Assembly (NCBI RefSeq): GCF_014202415.1
Contig: NZ_JACHGR010000001.1
Coordinates: 434,001 to 498,000, forward strand
Reading direction: 5' to 3'
Length of the DNA: 64,000 nucleotides
Source: Tolumonas osonensis
GTDB lineage: Bacteria; Pseudomonadota; Gammaproteobacteria; Enterobacterales; Aeromonadaceae
Below the pieces are notes generated by a model. That model was given only the letters and a program-made list of their open reading frames with translations. It was not told the DNA's origin and ran no database searches. A program made the translations under genes and the position numbers. This document shows, in pieces, positions 26,464-35,970 of this stretch (position 1 is its first letter; every line of letters begins with the position of its first letter).

Positions 26464-27417
26464 ATGCAAGCGACACAGTTACCCGATTCCGCTCCACGTC
26501 TGACAGCCAGCCTGTTTCATCCGCGTTACTGGCCACAATGGTTCGGGCAGGCCGTATTATGGCTGATCGTGCAGTTACCCTACCCGGTCCTGATGCAGCT
26601 GGGTGCCGCGCTGGGCTGGTTCACCATGAAGATCCTACCGCGCCGGGTCCGGATTGCGCGCACCAACCTGCAACTGGCCTTCCCGGAATGGGACGAGGCG
26701 ACCCGGGAACAGCAAATCCGGGAAAATTTTGCCAACGTCGGCCGGGCGATATTTGAAACCGGGATGGCCTGGTTCTGGCCGGATCGTCGGATCCGCAAGG
26801 TCATGCAGGTGGTGGGCGCGGAGCATGTCGAACAGGCCGTCGCCAATAAACAGGGGATGCTGCTGTTATCCGCCCATTTTATGACGCTGGAGCTGAATGC
26901 CCGCATGTTCGGCCTGCTGCGCCCGGGCGTCGGCGTCTACCGCCCCAACACCAATCCGGTACTGGAGTACGCGCAGTATCATGGCCGCTGCAAGAGCAAC
27001 AAATATCTGGTCAACCGGGATGACGTGAAAGGCATGATCAAGGCCTTGCGTCAGGGAGAAGCGCTCTGGTATGCCCCGGATCATGATTACGGTCCGCGGG
27101 CCAGTGTCTTCGTCCCGTTCCTGGCCGTCCGTGATGCCGCCACGGTTACCGGCACCGCCACACTGGCTCGGGTAAAAAACAGTGTCGTTCTGCCCTGCTA
27201 CAACATCCGTCTGCCAAAAGGCGGCTATCAGCTGATCATCGAACCACCACTGCAGAACTATCCGACCGGTGATGAGATAACCGATGCCACCCGCAGCAAT
27301 CAGGTGCTGGAAGAGGCCGTCCGTAAAGCGCCGGCCCAGTATATGTGGCTGCACCGGCGCTTCAAAACCCGTCCGGACGGCACCAAATTCCGATATAACC
27401 CCGGCGAGCAACGCTGA
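26464..27417 (+). CDS. lpxL: Lipid A biosynthesis late acyltransferase (LpxL/LpxP type)
   Basis: This membrane-anchored acyltransferase of 317 residues adds a secondary acyl chain to Kdo2-lipid IVA. FHPRYWPQW, one N-terminal hydrophobic helix (WLIVQLPYPV) and the HX4E active site (SAHFMTLE) are present, followed by GVYRPNTNP, WYAPDHDYGPR and the C-terminal YMWLHRRFKTRP, all close to E. coli LpxL (306 residues). LpxP cannot be excluded. The ribosome site is weak; the ATG at 26464 fits the family N-terminus. Confidence 0.92.
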   Translation: MQATQLPDSAPRLTASLFHPRYWPQWFGQAVLWLIVQLPYPVLMQLGAALGWFTMKILPRRVRIARTNLQLAFPEWDEATREQQIRENFANVGRAIFETGMAWFWPDRRIRKVMQVVGAEHVEQAVANKQGMLLLSAHFMTLELNARMFGLLRPGVGVYRPNTNPVLEYAQYHGRCKSNKYLVNRDDVKGMIKALRQGEALWYAPDHDYGPRASVFVPFLAVRDAATVTGTATLARVKNSVVLPCYNIRLPKGGYQLIIEPPLQNYPTGDEITDATRSNQVLEEAVRKAPAQYMWLHRRFKTRPDGTKFRYNPGEQR

Positions 27418-27476
27418 AAAATATCGCGTGAGTACATTTAGTTACAAAACCATTAAATAAGTAAGGTTATACTGCG

Positions 27477-27499
27477 ACGCCCTTCGGGGCGTTTTTTAT
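27477..27499 (+). terminator. Intrinsic terminator after the acyltransferase gene
   Basis: Stem ACGCCC / GGGCGT with a TTCG loop is followed by TTTTTTATTT. The stable tetraloop and T-run are textbook. It ends 37 bases before the next start codon, leaving little room for a carbonic anhydrase promoter downstream of it. Confidence 0.88.
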
Positions 27500-27535
27500 T
27501 TGCCTTTCAGTATTAATCAATTCGGGATCCACAGA

Positions 27536-28270
27536 ATGAAAAAGAATCTGTTTGGTGCAGCCATGCTGCTTGCCTCCTTCTCCGCATTCGCCGCTGAACA
27601 TCATGCCCACTGGGGTTACAACGGTGAAACCGGCCCTGAAAACTGGGCGAAACTGACACCGGAATTCGGTGCCTGCGCCGGTAAAAATCAGACCCCGGTC
27701 AACCTGACCGGTTTTATCAAAGCTGATTTGAAACCGCTGAAATTCAACTATAAAACAGGCGGCAGCCAGATCCTGAACAACGGCCATACCGTACAGGTCG
27801 TGTACGATGCCGGCAGCAACGTGGTGATTGATGGCGTGGAGTATGGTCTGAAACAGTTCCATTTCCATGCCCCCAGTGAAAATCTGATCCAAGGTGAATC
27901 TTATCCGCTGGAGGGCCATTTTGTTCATGCCGATAAGGATGGCAATCTGGCGGTGGTGACCGTCATGTTTAAAGAAGGCCATGAAAACACGGCGCTGAAA
28001 AACCTGTGGGCACATATGCCAGCCAAAGAAGGCGACAAGATTGCCCTGTCTCCGGCATTTAATGCGCAGACACTGTTCCCGAACAACCACGCCTACTATC
28101 GCTTCAGTGGCTCGCTGACGACTCCACCTTGTACCGAAGGTGTTCGCTGGATCGTGCTGAAAAAGCCGGCCTTTGTCTCTAAAGCACAGATTGACGCGTT
28201 CAAAAAGGTCATGGGACAGGACAACAACCGTCCTGTACAGGCCATCAATGCCCGCGAAATTCTGGAATAA
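27536..28270 (+). CDS. Periplasmic alpha-class carbonic anhydrase
   Basis: This enzyme of 244 residues interconverts CO2 and bicarbonate. A signal peptide (about residues 1-19, ending FAA) sends it to the periplasm. The zinc histidines are in QFHFHAPSEN and EGHFVH; the family segments HWGYNGETGPENW, SLTTPPCTEGVRW and the paired cysteines (GACAGK and PPCTEG) are present. It is a single gene between two terminators. Periplasmic CO2/bicarbonate balance could aid a CO2-producing fermenter; this is inference. Confidence 0.95.
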   Translation: MKKNLFGAAMLLASFSAFAAEHHAHWGYNGETGPENWAKLTPEFGACAGKNQTPVNLTGFIKADLKPLKFNYKTGGSQILNNGHTVQVVYDAGSNVVIDGVEYGLKQFHFHAPSENLIQGESYPLEGHFVHADKDGNLAVVTVMFKEGHENTALKNLWAHMPAKEGDKIALSPAFNAQTLFPNNHAYYRFSGSLTTPPCTEGVRWIVLKKPAFVSKAQIDAFKKVMGQDNNRPVQAINAREILE

Positions 28271-28280
28271 CATCGCTTGT

Positions 28281-28311
28281 GACGTTTCTCCGCCGGGAGA
28301 AACGTCTCTTT
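28281..28311 (+). terminator. Intrinsic terminator after the carbonic anhydrase gene
   Basis: A perfect 11-bp stem, GACGTTTCTCC / GGAGAAACGTC, with loop GCCG is followed by TCTTT. Confidence 0.82.
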
Positions 28312-28390
28312 ACCCCTACTTTCCCTGCTTTGATTTTTCGCGGCTGACGGGCTAGTGTGTACAGCAGTAGCCATGATTCAGGAGCCCGCC

Positions 28391-28867
28391 ATGTTTTATC
28401 AGAAATATTACCCCGTTGATGTGGTAAACGGTCCGGGCACCCGCTGTACCCTGTTTGTCTCCGGCTGCGAACACCAGTGCCGGGGCTGTTACAACCAGTC
28501 CACCTGGCGCACCGATTCCGGCCATCCGTTCACTGCGGAACTGGCTGATCGCATTATTGCCGATCTGAATGACACCAAAATCAAACGCCGCGGCATTACC
28601 TTCTCCGGCGGCGATCCGCTGCATCCGGCCAATCAGGCCGATATACTGGCGCTGATCCAGCGTATCCGCGCGGAATGCCCCGGTAAGGACATCTGGATGT
28701 GGACCGGTTATCTGCTCGCCGAACTCACCCCCACCCAGCAGGAAATCACCGCCCTGATCGATGTGCTGATCGATGGCAAATTCGTGCAGGAACTGGCCGA
28801 CCCGTCGCTGGTCTGGCGTGGCAGCAGTAATCAGGTGATCCACTACCTGCGCCAGCCGGCGGAATAA
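28391..28867 (+). CDS. nrdG: Anaerobic ribonucleotide reductase activating protein
   Basis: NrdG is a radical-SAM enzyme of 158 residues that generates the glycyl radical in NrdD. The 4Fe-4S motif CEHQCRGCYN (CX3CX2C) is near residue 26, and TFSGGDPL is the SAM-contacting glycine segment. The ATG at 28391 has GGAG 6 bases upstream. NrdD is usually adjacent but is not present on either side here. Anaerobic dNTP synthesis agrees with the citrate fermentation genes. Confidence 0.95.
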   Translation: MFYQKYYPVDVVNGPGTRCTLFVSGCEHQCRGCYNQSTWRTDSGHPFTAELADRIIADLNDTKIKRRGITFSGGDPLHPANQADILALIQRIRAECPGKDIWMWTGYLLAELTPTQQEITALIDVLIDGKFVQELADPSLVWRGSSNQVIHYLRQPAE

Positions 28868-28930
28868 TCCTCACTTGTTACCGCCTCAACTACACTAAGA
28901 GATAAAACAGCCCGTGATGTTGAGGTGTGT

Positions 28931-30304
28931 ATGTCTGATGACACATCCACTACAGGACTTTTCAAGTCGCAGTACAAGCCGCTGATCCTGCTGCTGGATG
29001 TAGCGCTGCTGCTGATCCTGCTGAACTGGCTGCCGTTTGATCCCCGGATAAACAAAGGGTTATCGCTGTTCCTGTTCATTGCCGTGTTATGGCTGAGTGA
29101 AGCCATTCATGTCACCGTGACTGCCCTGCTGGTACCCATCATGGCGGTGCTGCTTGGGATCTTTCCGTTACAACCGGCAATCAGTCATTTCGCCAATCCG
29201 ACCATCTATCTTTTCTTTGGTGGTTTTGCCCTGGCGGCAGCATTACATAAACAGCTGCTGGATCAGTTTCTGGCCCGACAGATCCTTATCCTGGCCAGGG
29301 GACGTCTTGATATGGCCGTCGGTTTGCTGTTTGCCATCACCGCGCTGCTCTCGATGTGGATTAGTAATACCGCCACGGCAGCCATGATGCTGCCACTGGC
29401 CATAGGTATTGCCTCACAACTGGGGGACGAAAAAAAACACAATACACAGACTTTTATTCTGCTCGGGATGGCTTACAGCGCAAGTATCGGTGGCATTGGT
29501 ACGCTGGTGGGCAGCCCGCCCAATGTGATTGCCGCTGCGCAGGCACATATCTCCTTTCTGCAATGGCTGATGTTCGGCATTCCGATCGTCCTGATCCTGT
29601 TGCCCTGCGCCATGCTCGCCCTCTATCTGGTGTTACGTCCGCACTTAAATCAGCACTGCACCATGCAACAGATGGAACTCGTCTGGACGCGCCAGCATAA
29701 ACTGACGCTGGTTATCTTCTCCGGTACGGTCTTAGCCTGGATCGGCTCCCAACCAATTTCTGCCTGGCTGGGCGGTATTGAGCAGATAGATACCCTGATT
29801 GCGCTCGCAGCGGCCGTGATGATCTGTATTACCGGTGTTGCCAGTTGGCGGGATGTGGAACGGCATACCGAATGGGGCGTGCTGATGCTGTTTGGGGGCG
29901 GGCTGAGTTTGTCTGCGATCCTGAAGGAGACCGGCACCAGTCTGTTTCTGGCACAACAGATCACCACCTGGTTCAGTCACACCCATCCGCTGCTGTTACT
30001 GCTGGCAATCGCCACCTTTGTGGTGTTCCTGACCGAACTGGCCTCCAATACCGCGACGGCGGCACTGATGGTCCCCCTGTTTGCCAGTGTGGCCGGCAAC
30101 ATGGGCATGTCGGTCAGTATCATGTCGATCATGATTGCGATCTCCGCTTCCTGTGCGTTTATGCTGCCGGTCGCGACGCCGCCGAATGCCATCGTCTATG
30201 CCAGTGGTTATGTACTGCAACGGGATATGATCCGGGTCGGATTCGTACTGAACATTATGTGCGCAATTTTGTTGGCCCTGTTCGCTTATTCCGGCGGGAT
30301 CTGA
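28931..30304 (+). CDS. DASS-family (SLC13-like) anion:Na+ symporter
   Basis: This inner membrane transporter has 457 residues and about eleven membrane helices. Two SNT signatures of the divalent anion:Na+ symporter family are present, SNTATAAMMLP and SNTATAALMVP. The segment LVGSPPNVIAA and its counterpart PVATPPNAIVYA complete the two inverted repeats. Substrates in the family are di- or tricarboxylates, sulfate or phosphate; the exact one is not visible. The ATG at 28931 has GAGG 5 bases upstream; the in-frame GTG at 28925 overlaps it. Confidence 0.9.
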   Translation: MSDDTSTTGLFKSQYKPLILLLDVALLLILLNWLPFDPRINKGLSLFLFIAVLWLSEAIHVTVTALLVPIMAVLLGIFPLQPAISHFANPTIYLFFGGFALAAALHKQLLDQFLARQILILARGRLDMAVGLLFAITALLSMWISNTATAAMMLPLAIGIASQLGDEKKHNTQTFILLGMAYSASIGGIGTLVGSPPNVIAAAQAHISFLQWLMFGIPIVLILLPCAMLALYLVLRPHLNQHCTMQQMELVWTRQHKLTLVIFSGTVLAWIGSQPISAWLGGIEQIDTLIALAAAVMICITGVASWRDVERHTEWGVLMLFGGGLSLSAILKETGTSLFLAQQITTWFSHTHPLLLLLAIATFVVFLTELASNTATAALMVPLFASVAGNMGMSVSIMSIMIAISASCAFMLPVATPPNAIVYASGYVLQRDMIRVGFVLNIMCAILLALFAYSGGI

Positions 30305-30390
30305 CGAGATCCACCAAGTTTTTTTTGCATGAATATGGGCGTTGTATGTCCTGATCCGCGTTTTTATTCACACTGGATCACTGCCTAGTC

Positions 30391-30413
30391 AAAGGTTTTC
30401 AATAGAAACCTTT
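30391..30413 (+). other. Hairpin in the speA upstream region
   Basis: An 8-bp inverted repeat AAAGGTTT / AAACCTTT with a 7-base loop, followed by TTG, lies 87 bases after the DASS gene and 150 before speA. It may be a weak terminator for the transporter. The other 230 or so bases of this gap hold TAAAAT at 30454-30459 as a possible -10, and nothing else I can support. Confidence 0.45.
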
Positions 30414-30562
30414 TGTGGCTATAAAAAAATGTTTATCGCCAGAGTAATACGCATAAAATACGCCGCGATCAGAAGGGCGCACCAGGGATACTGCCATGTT
30501 GCTGACACGAACGCGCCCGATACTGCACCGTGATTATGATTGATTTTTACTAAGGAAATGCC

Positions 30563-32470
30563 ATGGCAAACTGGTCCTGTCAGGACGCCCTGAAGATGTA
30601 TAACGTTCCTTACTGGGGCGCGGGCTTTTTCAATATCGATGCGCTGGGCCGTGTCGTCGTGACACCGGATAAAACCCGGTTAGACTGCAAGATTGCCTTA
30701 GTCGATATTATCGAACAGTTACGTAAACAAGGCTATGCCGCACCGGTATTGCTGCGTTTCCCGGATATCATCAAAACCCGCATTAATGCGCTGTTTGGCG
30801 CCTTTGAACAGGCGATCCAGAGTTACGGCTACAAAGGCCGTTACCAGTGCGTTTATCCGATCAAGGTCAACCAGCAGAATCAGGTCATTGAATCGGTCAC
30901 GCGCGCGTTTGCCGACAAGCCGGCACTGGGTCTGGAAGCGGGCTCCAAGCCGGAACTGCTGGCCGTGCTGTCCCATCACCACGATCAGGGTTCGGTGATC
31001 GTCTGTAACGGTTATAAAGATCGCGAATATGTTCGCCATGCGCTGCTCGGCTCCCTGCTGGGTCACCACGTTTATATCGTGGTGGAAAAACCGTCCGAGC
31101 TGGAGCTGATCCTGGATGAAGCGGCCCGTCTGAATATCGCCCCTCGTATCGGGGTGCGGGCCCGTCTGGCATCACAGGGTTCCGGTAAATGGCAGGCCAG
31201 CGGCGGCGAAAAATCCAAGTTCGGCCTGAATGCCGCCCAGATCCTACGACTGGTAGAACGTCTGCGTGAGGCCGGCAAACTGGATTGTCTGCAACTGGTG
31301 CATTTCCACCTGGGTTCACAGATTGCCAATATCCGTGATATTCAGGGCGGGATCCGTGAATGCGGTCGTTTCTATGCCGAGCTGCGTCATCTGGGCGCCA
31401 ACATCGAAGTCGTTGACGTCGGTGGCGGACTGGGTGTCGATTACGAAGGCTCCCGTTCTCAGAGCCATTGCTCGGCCAACTACAACCTGCGCGAATATGC
31501 CAATAATGTGGTGTGGGGTATCGGTGATGTCTGCGAAGAGTTCGATCTGCCGCATCCGATGATCATCAGTGAATCCGGTCGTGCCATTACCGCACACCAT
31601 GCGGTCCTGATCTCCAATATCGTCGGCATGGAAAGTCAGCTACCGACCTCGCTGCCGGATGCACCGAATGCCGAAGCTCCGATGCTGCTGCAGAACATGT
31701 GGGACAGCTGGAAAGAACTGCATGAGAAAGAAGATCCGGGCCTGCTGGAAATCTTCCATGACTCGGTGTCGGATCTGGCCGATGTGCATACCCAATACAC
31801 GCTGGGCATGCTGTCACTGCAGCAACGCGCCTGGGCAGAAGATCTGCATCTGAATCTGTGCCTGAAACTGAAGGTCATGCTGGATCCGGTTAACCGCATG
31901 CATCGCAATCTGCAGGATGAACTGAACGAGAAGCTGGCAGACAAATGCTTTGTGAACTTCTCGCTGTTCCAGTCACTGCCGGATGCCTGGGGGATCGACC
32001 AGATCTTCCCGATCATGCCACTGAGTGGTCTGGATCAGCAGCCAACCCGTCGTGGTGTGATCATGGACATCACCTGCGATTCTGACGGTATGATTAAAGA
32101 GTATGTCGATGGTGTGGGTATCGAAAATTCGCTGCCAATGCCTGAAATGCGCAACGACGAAACCCACTATATGGGCTTCTTCCTGGTCGGCGCTTATCAG
32201 GAGATCCTCGGGGATCTGCATAACCTGTTTGGTGATACCCACAGTGCGGAAGTATGCCTGAACGATAACGGCGAACCGGTGATCACCAATATCATCAAGG
32301 GTGATAACGTCGATAACCTGCTGCGTTACGTCAATATCGACACTTCGGTGATCCGTCGCGATTACCAGAAGCTGGTAGCACACCCGTCGCTGAGTGAAGA
32401 GACCCGCAAGGAATTGCTGGAGGAACTCGAAGCCGGCTTGCAGGGTTACGCCTATCTCGAAGAGGAATAA
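30563..32470 (+). CDS. speA: Biosynthetic arginine decarboxylase
   Basis: SpeA converts arginine to agmatine, the first step of one putrescine route. The 635-residue protein belongs to the PLP fold III decarboxylases. The PLP lysine lies in YPIKVNQQ (near residue 100); GGGLGVDYEGS binds the phosphate; and the C-terminal region has the family segment VCLNDNGEPVITNI. E. coli SpeA has 658 residues with an extra N-terminal segment absent here. The ATG at 30563 has AAGGA upstream. No speB is adjacent. Confidence 0.97.
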   Translation: MANWSCQDALKMYNVPYWGAGFFNIDALGRVVVTPDKTRLDCKIALVDIIEQLRKQGYAAPVLLRFPDIIKTRINALFGAFEQAIQSYGYKGRYQCVYPIKVNQQNQVIESVTRAFADKPALGLEAGSKPELLAVLSHHHDQGSVIVCNGYKDREYVRHALLGSLLGHHVYIVVEKPSELELILDEAARLNIAPRIGVRARLASQGSGKWQASGGEKSKFGLNAAQILRLVERLREAGKLDCLQLVHFHLGSQIANIRDIQGGIRECGRFYAELRHLGANIEVVDVGGGLGVDYEGSRSQSHCSANYNLREYANNVVWGIGDVCEEFDLPHPMIISESGRAITAHHAVLISNIVGMESQLPTSLPDAPNAEAPMLLQNMWDSWKELHEKEDPGLLEIFHDSVSDLADVHTQYTLGMLSLQQRAWAEDLHLNLCLKLKVMLDPVNRMHRNLQDELNEKLADKCFVNFSLFQSLPDAWGIDQIFPIMPLSGLDQQPTRRGVIMDITCDSDGMIKEYVDGVGIENSLPMPEMRNDETHYMGFFLVGAYQEILGDLHNLFGDTHSAEVCLNDNGEPVITNIIKGDNVDNLLRYVNIDTSVIRRDYQKLVAHPSLSEETRKELLEELEAGLQGYAYLEEE

Positions 32471-32500
32471 TCCTCTGACACTGTTTTCTCTCTCATAAGC

Positions 32501-32533
32501 AAAAGGGTTCGCCGTGAAAAGCGAACCCTTTTT
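32501..32533. terminator. Bidirectional terminator between speA and btuB
   Basis: A perfect 12-bp stem, AAAAGGGTTCGC / GCGAACCCTTTT, with an 8-base loop has a T-run on the speA side and an A-run giving T's on the btuB side. Confidence 0.9.
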
Positions 32534-32559
32534 ATTTGTACTGCAATCAGGCGTAGGAA

Positions 32560-34428
32560 TTACATCTGGTAACTGAAATCGACGTAGTAACTGCGCTCTG
32601 CCGTGGCATAGCCTTTGGCCAGGGTGTAATCCTTGTCAAACAGGTTGTCGATCCGGCCACCAATCCGCAACTGTGGCAGCACATGATAGCCTGCCGCCGC
32701 ATTCCACAGCGCGTAAGGCGCCAGACGGGTGGCACTGTCATACCGCTCACTCTGATACTGACCGGTCAGTGACGCATCCCATTTATTCCAGTTCGCCATG
32801 CCAGTCCATTTGTAGTTACGTTTTGCACGACGTGACAGCGGCGTATCGTCTTCCAGATCCCGCGCATTCTTGAAGTCCGCGCTGAGTTTATGCGTGAGCC
32901 AGCCGGTGGCGAATTCCGCTTCCAGTTCAACCCCCTTGATCCGCGCACGACCCACGTTGCCCGGATACCAGGAGCCACTGCTGTCCGGAGCCCATTCGAT
33001 CATATCCTCAAGATCATTACGATACGCAGTCACACGCCATAAAACCTCCCGGGTAGTCCCTTCCAGTGCAATTTCACTGTTTTTGGATGTTTCCGGCTTA
33101 AGATCCGGGGATGCGGCATACGGCGTATAAAGATCATTAAAGGTTGGCGCCCGGAAGGCGGTGCCATAACGGGCACTCAGACGATATTCCGGCAGGAAAT
33201 TCCAGCCCAGACCCGCCTGCCAGGTGTTATGCCGGCCATATTGCTGGTTATCATCGGTACGGCCACTCAGCTCGCCCAGCCATTGTTCCCAGCGATATTG
33301 CGATAACGCATAGACCCCGACGTTGTTGCGGTTTTTATCTTCATCAAAAAACGCGCTACCGGAAGACAGCGAATCCGAATGCAATACGTCACGGCGCAAA
33401 TCGACACCGGCGCCCACCGTCCAGGGATCCGTCACCTGATAATGATTCAGCCAGCTCAGCTGATATTGACTGGTTTTATACACCGAATCCGCGTCATGAC
33501 GGGTGATCGTATCCGGATAATAATACATGTCGTTGTTGATCAGGCTGGCATTCAGTTCGGTCTGATAACGCTCTTTTCTGTATTTCGTGCCTAACTGATA
33601 GTGGGTGTTCTCTTCCCAGGTTTCATCGCGTTCATGCCCACCATATGTGACGCCATCATAAACATATGGCACTGATGAACCGTCACTTTGCACCGTGTTG
33701 CGGGACCAGTGCATCGCACCGTACACATTCACGTTATCCGTCAGCTGGTTCTGGTAATCCAGCATGGCATTACGCCCCAGAAAACCATGTGCATCACCGT
33801 CGTTGACACCTTCCACCGGATGCACGTTATAGCCATCTTCGGTTTCATAACCGGCTGCGAATTTCAGATGTTGCTGCTGGTTGATATCAAAGGAGGTGCT
33901 GCCATTCAGGTTCTGGTAATCGCGGGAGCCGGCACTGCCATTCAGCGTATGCTTATTCTGCCCGGCGCTGCCGCGGGTAATAATGTTGATGACACCGCCA
34001 ATCGCATCCGAACCGTACACCGAAGCGCGGGCACCCCGGACGAATTCAATCCGTTCAACCTGATTGAGCGGAATACCGCTGAAATCCGTGCCGCCGTTGG
34101 TCGCGCTATTGATACGTACGCCATCCATCAGCACCAGTGTTTCGGCGGAGGTCGCGCCACGCACGATGACCGAGGATTGCTGACCGCGCCCCCCGTTAGA
34201 CACCATTTCCACACCCGGCAATGTTTTCACAACATCGCTCAGAGAGCGGGCATGTAACTGTTCGATATCCTTGCGGGTAATAATATTTACCGGCGCCAAT
34301 ACAGAGGCAGTTGGTTCGGCAAAGCGTGTTGCCGTCACCGTGATCGGCAGGCCGGTGGATTCTTCGGCGTGTACAGGCGCAGCAATAGCCAGCGCCGACA
34401 GCACAGAAGCAGTCAGTCGTTTTGACAT
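32560..34428 (-). CDS. btuB: TonB-dependent vitamin B12 outer membrane receptor
   Basis: BtuB imports cobalamins across the outer membrane using TonB energy. The 622-residue protein has a signal peptide (ending PVHA, about residue 21), a TonB box PITVTAT near residue 28, a plug domain (LMDGVRINSATNGG, ASVYGSDAIGGVINI) and a 22-stranded barrel. The last residues are VDFSYQM, with Met in place of the usual terminal aromatic. The cobalamin riboswitch directly upstream confirms the substrate. It is a single gene. Confidence 0.95.
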   Translation of the reverse strand: MSKRLTASVLSALAIAAPVHAEESTGLPITVTATRFAEPTASVLAPVNIITRKDIEQLHARSLSDVVKTLPGVEMVSNGGRGQQSSVIVRGATSAETLVLMDGVRINSATNGGTDFSGIPLNQVERIEFVRGARASVYGSDAIGGVINIITRGSAGQNKHTLNGSAGSRDYQNLNGSTSFDINQQQHLKFAAGYETEDGYNVHPVEGVNDGDAHGFLGRNAMLDYQNQLTDNVNVYGAMHWSRNTVQSDGSSVPYVYDGVTYGGHERDETWEENTHYQLGTKYRKERYQTELNASLINNDMYYYPDTITRHDADSVYKTSQYQLSWLNHYQVTDPWTVGAGVDLRRDVLHSDSLSSGSAFFDEDKNRNNVGVYALSQYRWEQWLGELSGRTDDNQQYGRHNTWQAGLGWNFLPEYRLSARYGTAFRAPTFNDLYTPYAASPDLKPETSKNSEIALEGTTREVLWRVTAYRNDLEDMIEWAPDSSGSWYPGNVGRARIKGVELEAEFATGWLTHKLSADFKNARDLEDDTPLSRRAKRNYKWTGMANWNKWDASLTGQYQSERYDSATRLAPYALWNAAAGYHVLPQLRIGGRIDNLFDKDYTLAKGYATAERSYYVDFSYQM

Positions 34429-34492
34429 GGGTATTCCCTAGTTCGCGTAGTGGTCCCTGTTTGTCACATCAGAGGATATGACCCGGATTTTG

Positions 34493-34659
34493 CTCTGGCA
34501 GGTCTTCGGGCTTGGGGGCTTGTTCATTCCTACGGCGACGGCTTCCCGCCGGGCGGCAGTGCCTGAGTGTTCACTCGTTCGCTTTCGTTCCCCGATACCG
34601 CTGCGCGCCAGCTCCGGATTCACACCGGATTCCCTTTTAAGCAGGTTATTGCGCCAGAG
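34493..34659 (-). ncRNA. Cobalamin (AdoCbl) riboswitch of btuB
   Basis: On the minus strand the leader carries the cobalamin riboswitch core in order: GGGAATCCGGTG, then AATCCGGAGCTG, CGCGCAGCGGT, the B12 box region (GCACTGCC ... GGCGGGAAG) and AAGCCCGAAGACCTGCC near the 3' end, identical to the E. coli btuB element. The closing stem P1 is CTCTGGC / GCCAGAG (34653-34659 with 34493-34499). The 64 bases to the btuB start would form the expression platform, most likely acting on translation. High cobalamin should lower BtuB. Confidence 0.95.
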
Positions 34660-34667
34660 AGCCGCGG

Positions 34668-34696
34668 ATTATAGAGAGCCCATCAGGGTCTGTATA
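34668..34696 (-). promoter_or_regulatory. btuB promoter
   Basis: Reading the minus strand, TATACA (34696-34691), a 17-base spacer and a perfect TATAAT (34673-34668) are present. The predicted start, about 34661, is two bases before the first base of the riboswitch P1 stem, so the aptamer opens the transcript. Confidence 0.7.
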
Positions 34697-34810
34697 GCCG
34701 GACGTGACATTTTGTTAACAAATAACACCGCATAAAACGTAAGCATAAAACTGGACAACCACGCACAACCGCATACAATTTGCGCCCTTCCAGCCGTGAC
34801 GGAGTTCAAC

Positions 34811-35911
34811 ATGACATACGCAGCGCATTCCGATGCCCTTTACCAGCAACAGTTGCATGAAAAACAGCAGCGCCTGACGCAATTGCTGGCTCCGTTTCAG
34901 GCACCGGAGCCGGATGTGTTTGCCTCTGCCCCGACGCATTACCGGATGCGGGCCGAATTCCGTATCTGGCACGAAGGGGATGACCTGTTCTATGTCATGT
35001 TCAATAGCGAAACCAAACAGCGTTACTACGTGGAAGAATTCCCTACCGGCAGTCTGCTGATCAACCGGCTGATGCCGCGCCTGAAAGCATTGTTACGTGC
35101 TGACCACGCCCTTAAACACAAGCTGTTCCAGGTCGATTTTCTGACCACCCTGAGTGGTGAAGCCCTGATCACCCTGCTTTACCACAAGCAGCTTACCGAC
35201 GCCTGGGAACCGGCGGCACGTGAACTGCGGCAGGCACTGCGAGCCGAATTCGGCGAAATCGATATCGTCGGCCGCGCGTACAAGCAAAAGATCGTGCTGG
35301 AGCGGGAATATGTGCTGGAACAGTTGCAGGTTGCTGGCCGTACACTGGAATATATGCAGGTGGAAAACAGCTTCACCCAGCCCAATGCCGAAATGAACCA
35401 GCACATGCTGGGCTGGGCACTGGATGTCACCACGGATTGTCAGGGTGATCTGCTGGAACTGTATTGCGGCAACGGCAACTTCTCGCTGGCACTGGCGAAG
35501 AATTTTGACCGCGTGCTGGCCACGGAAATTGCCAAATCCTCCGTACACGCTGCGCAGCATAATATCGCGGTAAACCAGATTGAGAATGTGCAGATCCTGC
35601 GCATGTCAGCCGAAGAGTTTACCCAAGCCATGAACGGCGTACGCGAATTTAACCGGCTGAAAGGCATCGACCTGAAAGGCTATCACTGCAACACCATTCT
35701 GGTGGATCCGCCGCGTGCCGGGCTGGATCCGGATACTCTGGCGATGATTCAGGAATACGAGCAGATCCTCTATATCTCCTGCAACCCGGAGACCCTGAGC
35801 GATAACCTGAACACCCTGTGTCAGACCCACGAGATCAAACGCTGCGCCCTGTTCGACCAGTTCCCGTTCACGCATCATATGGAATCCGGTGTCTGGCTGG
35901 TGCGCAAATAG
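34811..35911 (+). CDS. trmA: tRNA (uracil-5-)-methyltransferase
   Basis: TrmA makes ribothymidine at position 54 of tRNA, and in E. coli also modifies tmRNA. The protein has 366 residues, the same as E. coli. The SAM site [15 protein letters not shown], the DPPRAGLD motif and the catalytic cysteine in YISCNPETL are present. The ATG at 34811 has GGAG 6 bases upstream; the in-frame GTG at 34796 precedes that site. It is divergent from btuB, the same neighbour pair as in E. coli. Confidence 0.97.
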   Translation: MTYAAHSDALYQQQLHEKQQRLTQLLAPFQAPEPDVFASAPTHYRMRAEFRIWHEGDDLFYVMFNSETKQRYYVEEFPTGSLLINRLMPRLKALLRADHALKHKLFQVDFLTTLSGEALITLLYHKQLTDAWEPAARELRQALRAEFGEIDIVGRAYKQKIVLEREYVLEQLQVAGRTLEYMQVENSFTQPNAEMNQHMLGWALDVTTDCQGDLLELYCGNGNFSLALAKNFDRVLATEIAKSSVHAAQHNIAVNQIENVQILRMSAEEFTQAMNGVREFNRLKGIDLKGYHCNTILVDPPRAGLDPDTLAMIQEYEQILYISCNPETLSDNLNTLCQTHEIKRCALFDQFPFTHHMESGVWLVRK

Positions 35912-35922
35912 CAGACAAAACA

Positions 35923-35962
35923 AAACGGCATGCGGATGAGACTGGCATGCCGTTTCTTTTTC
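35923..35962. terminator. Terminator between trmA and hsp20
   Basis: An 11-bp perfect stem, AAACGGCATGC / GCATGCCGTTT, with an 11-base loop is followed by CTTTTTC on the trmA side. It probably serves the convergent gene as well. Confidence 0.85.
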
Positions 35963-35970
35963 ACCGTTAA

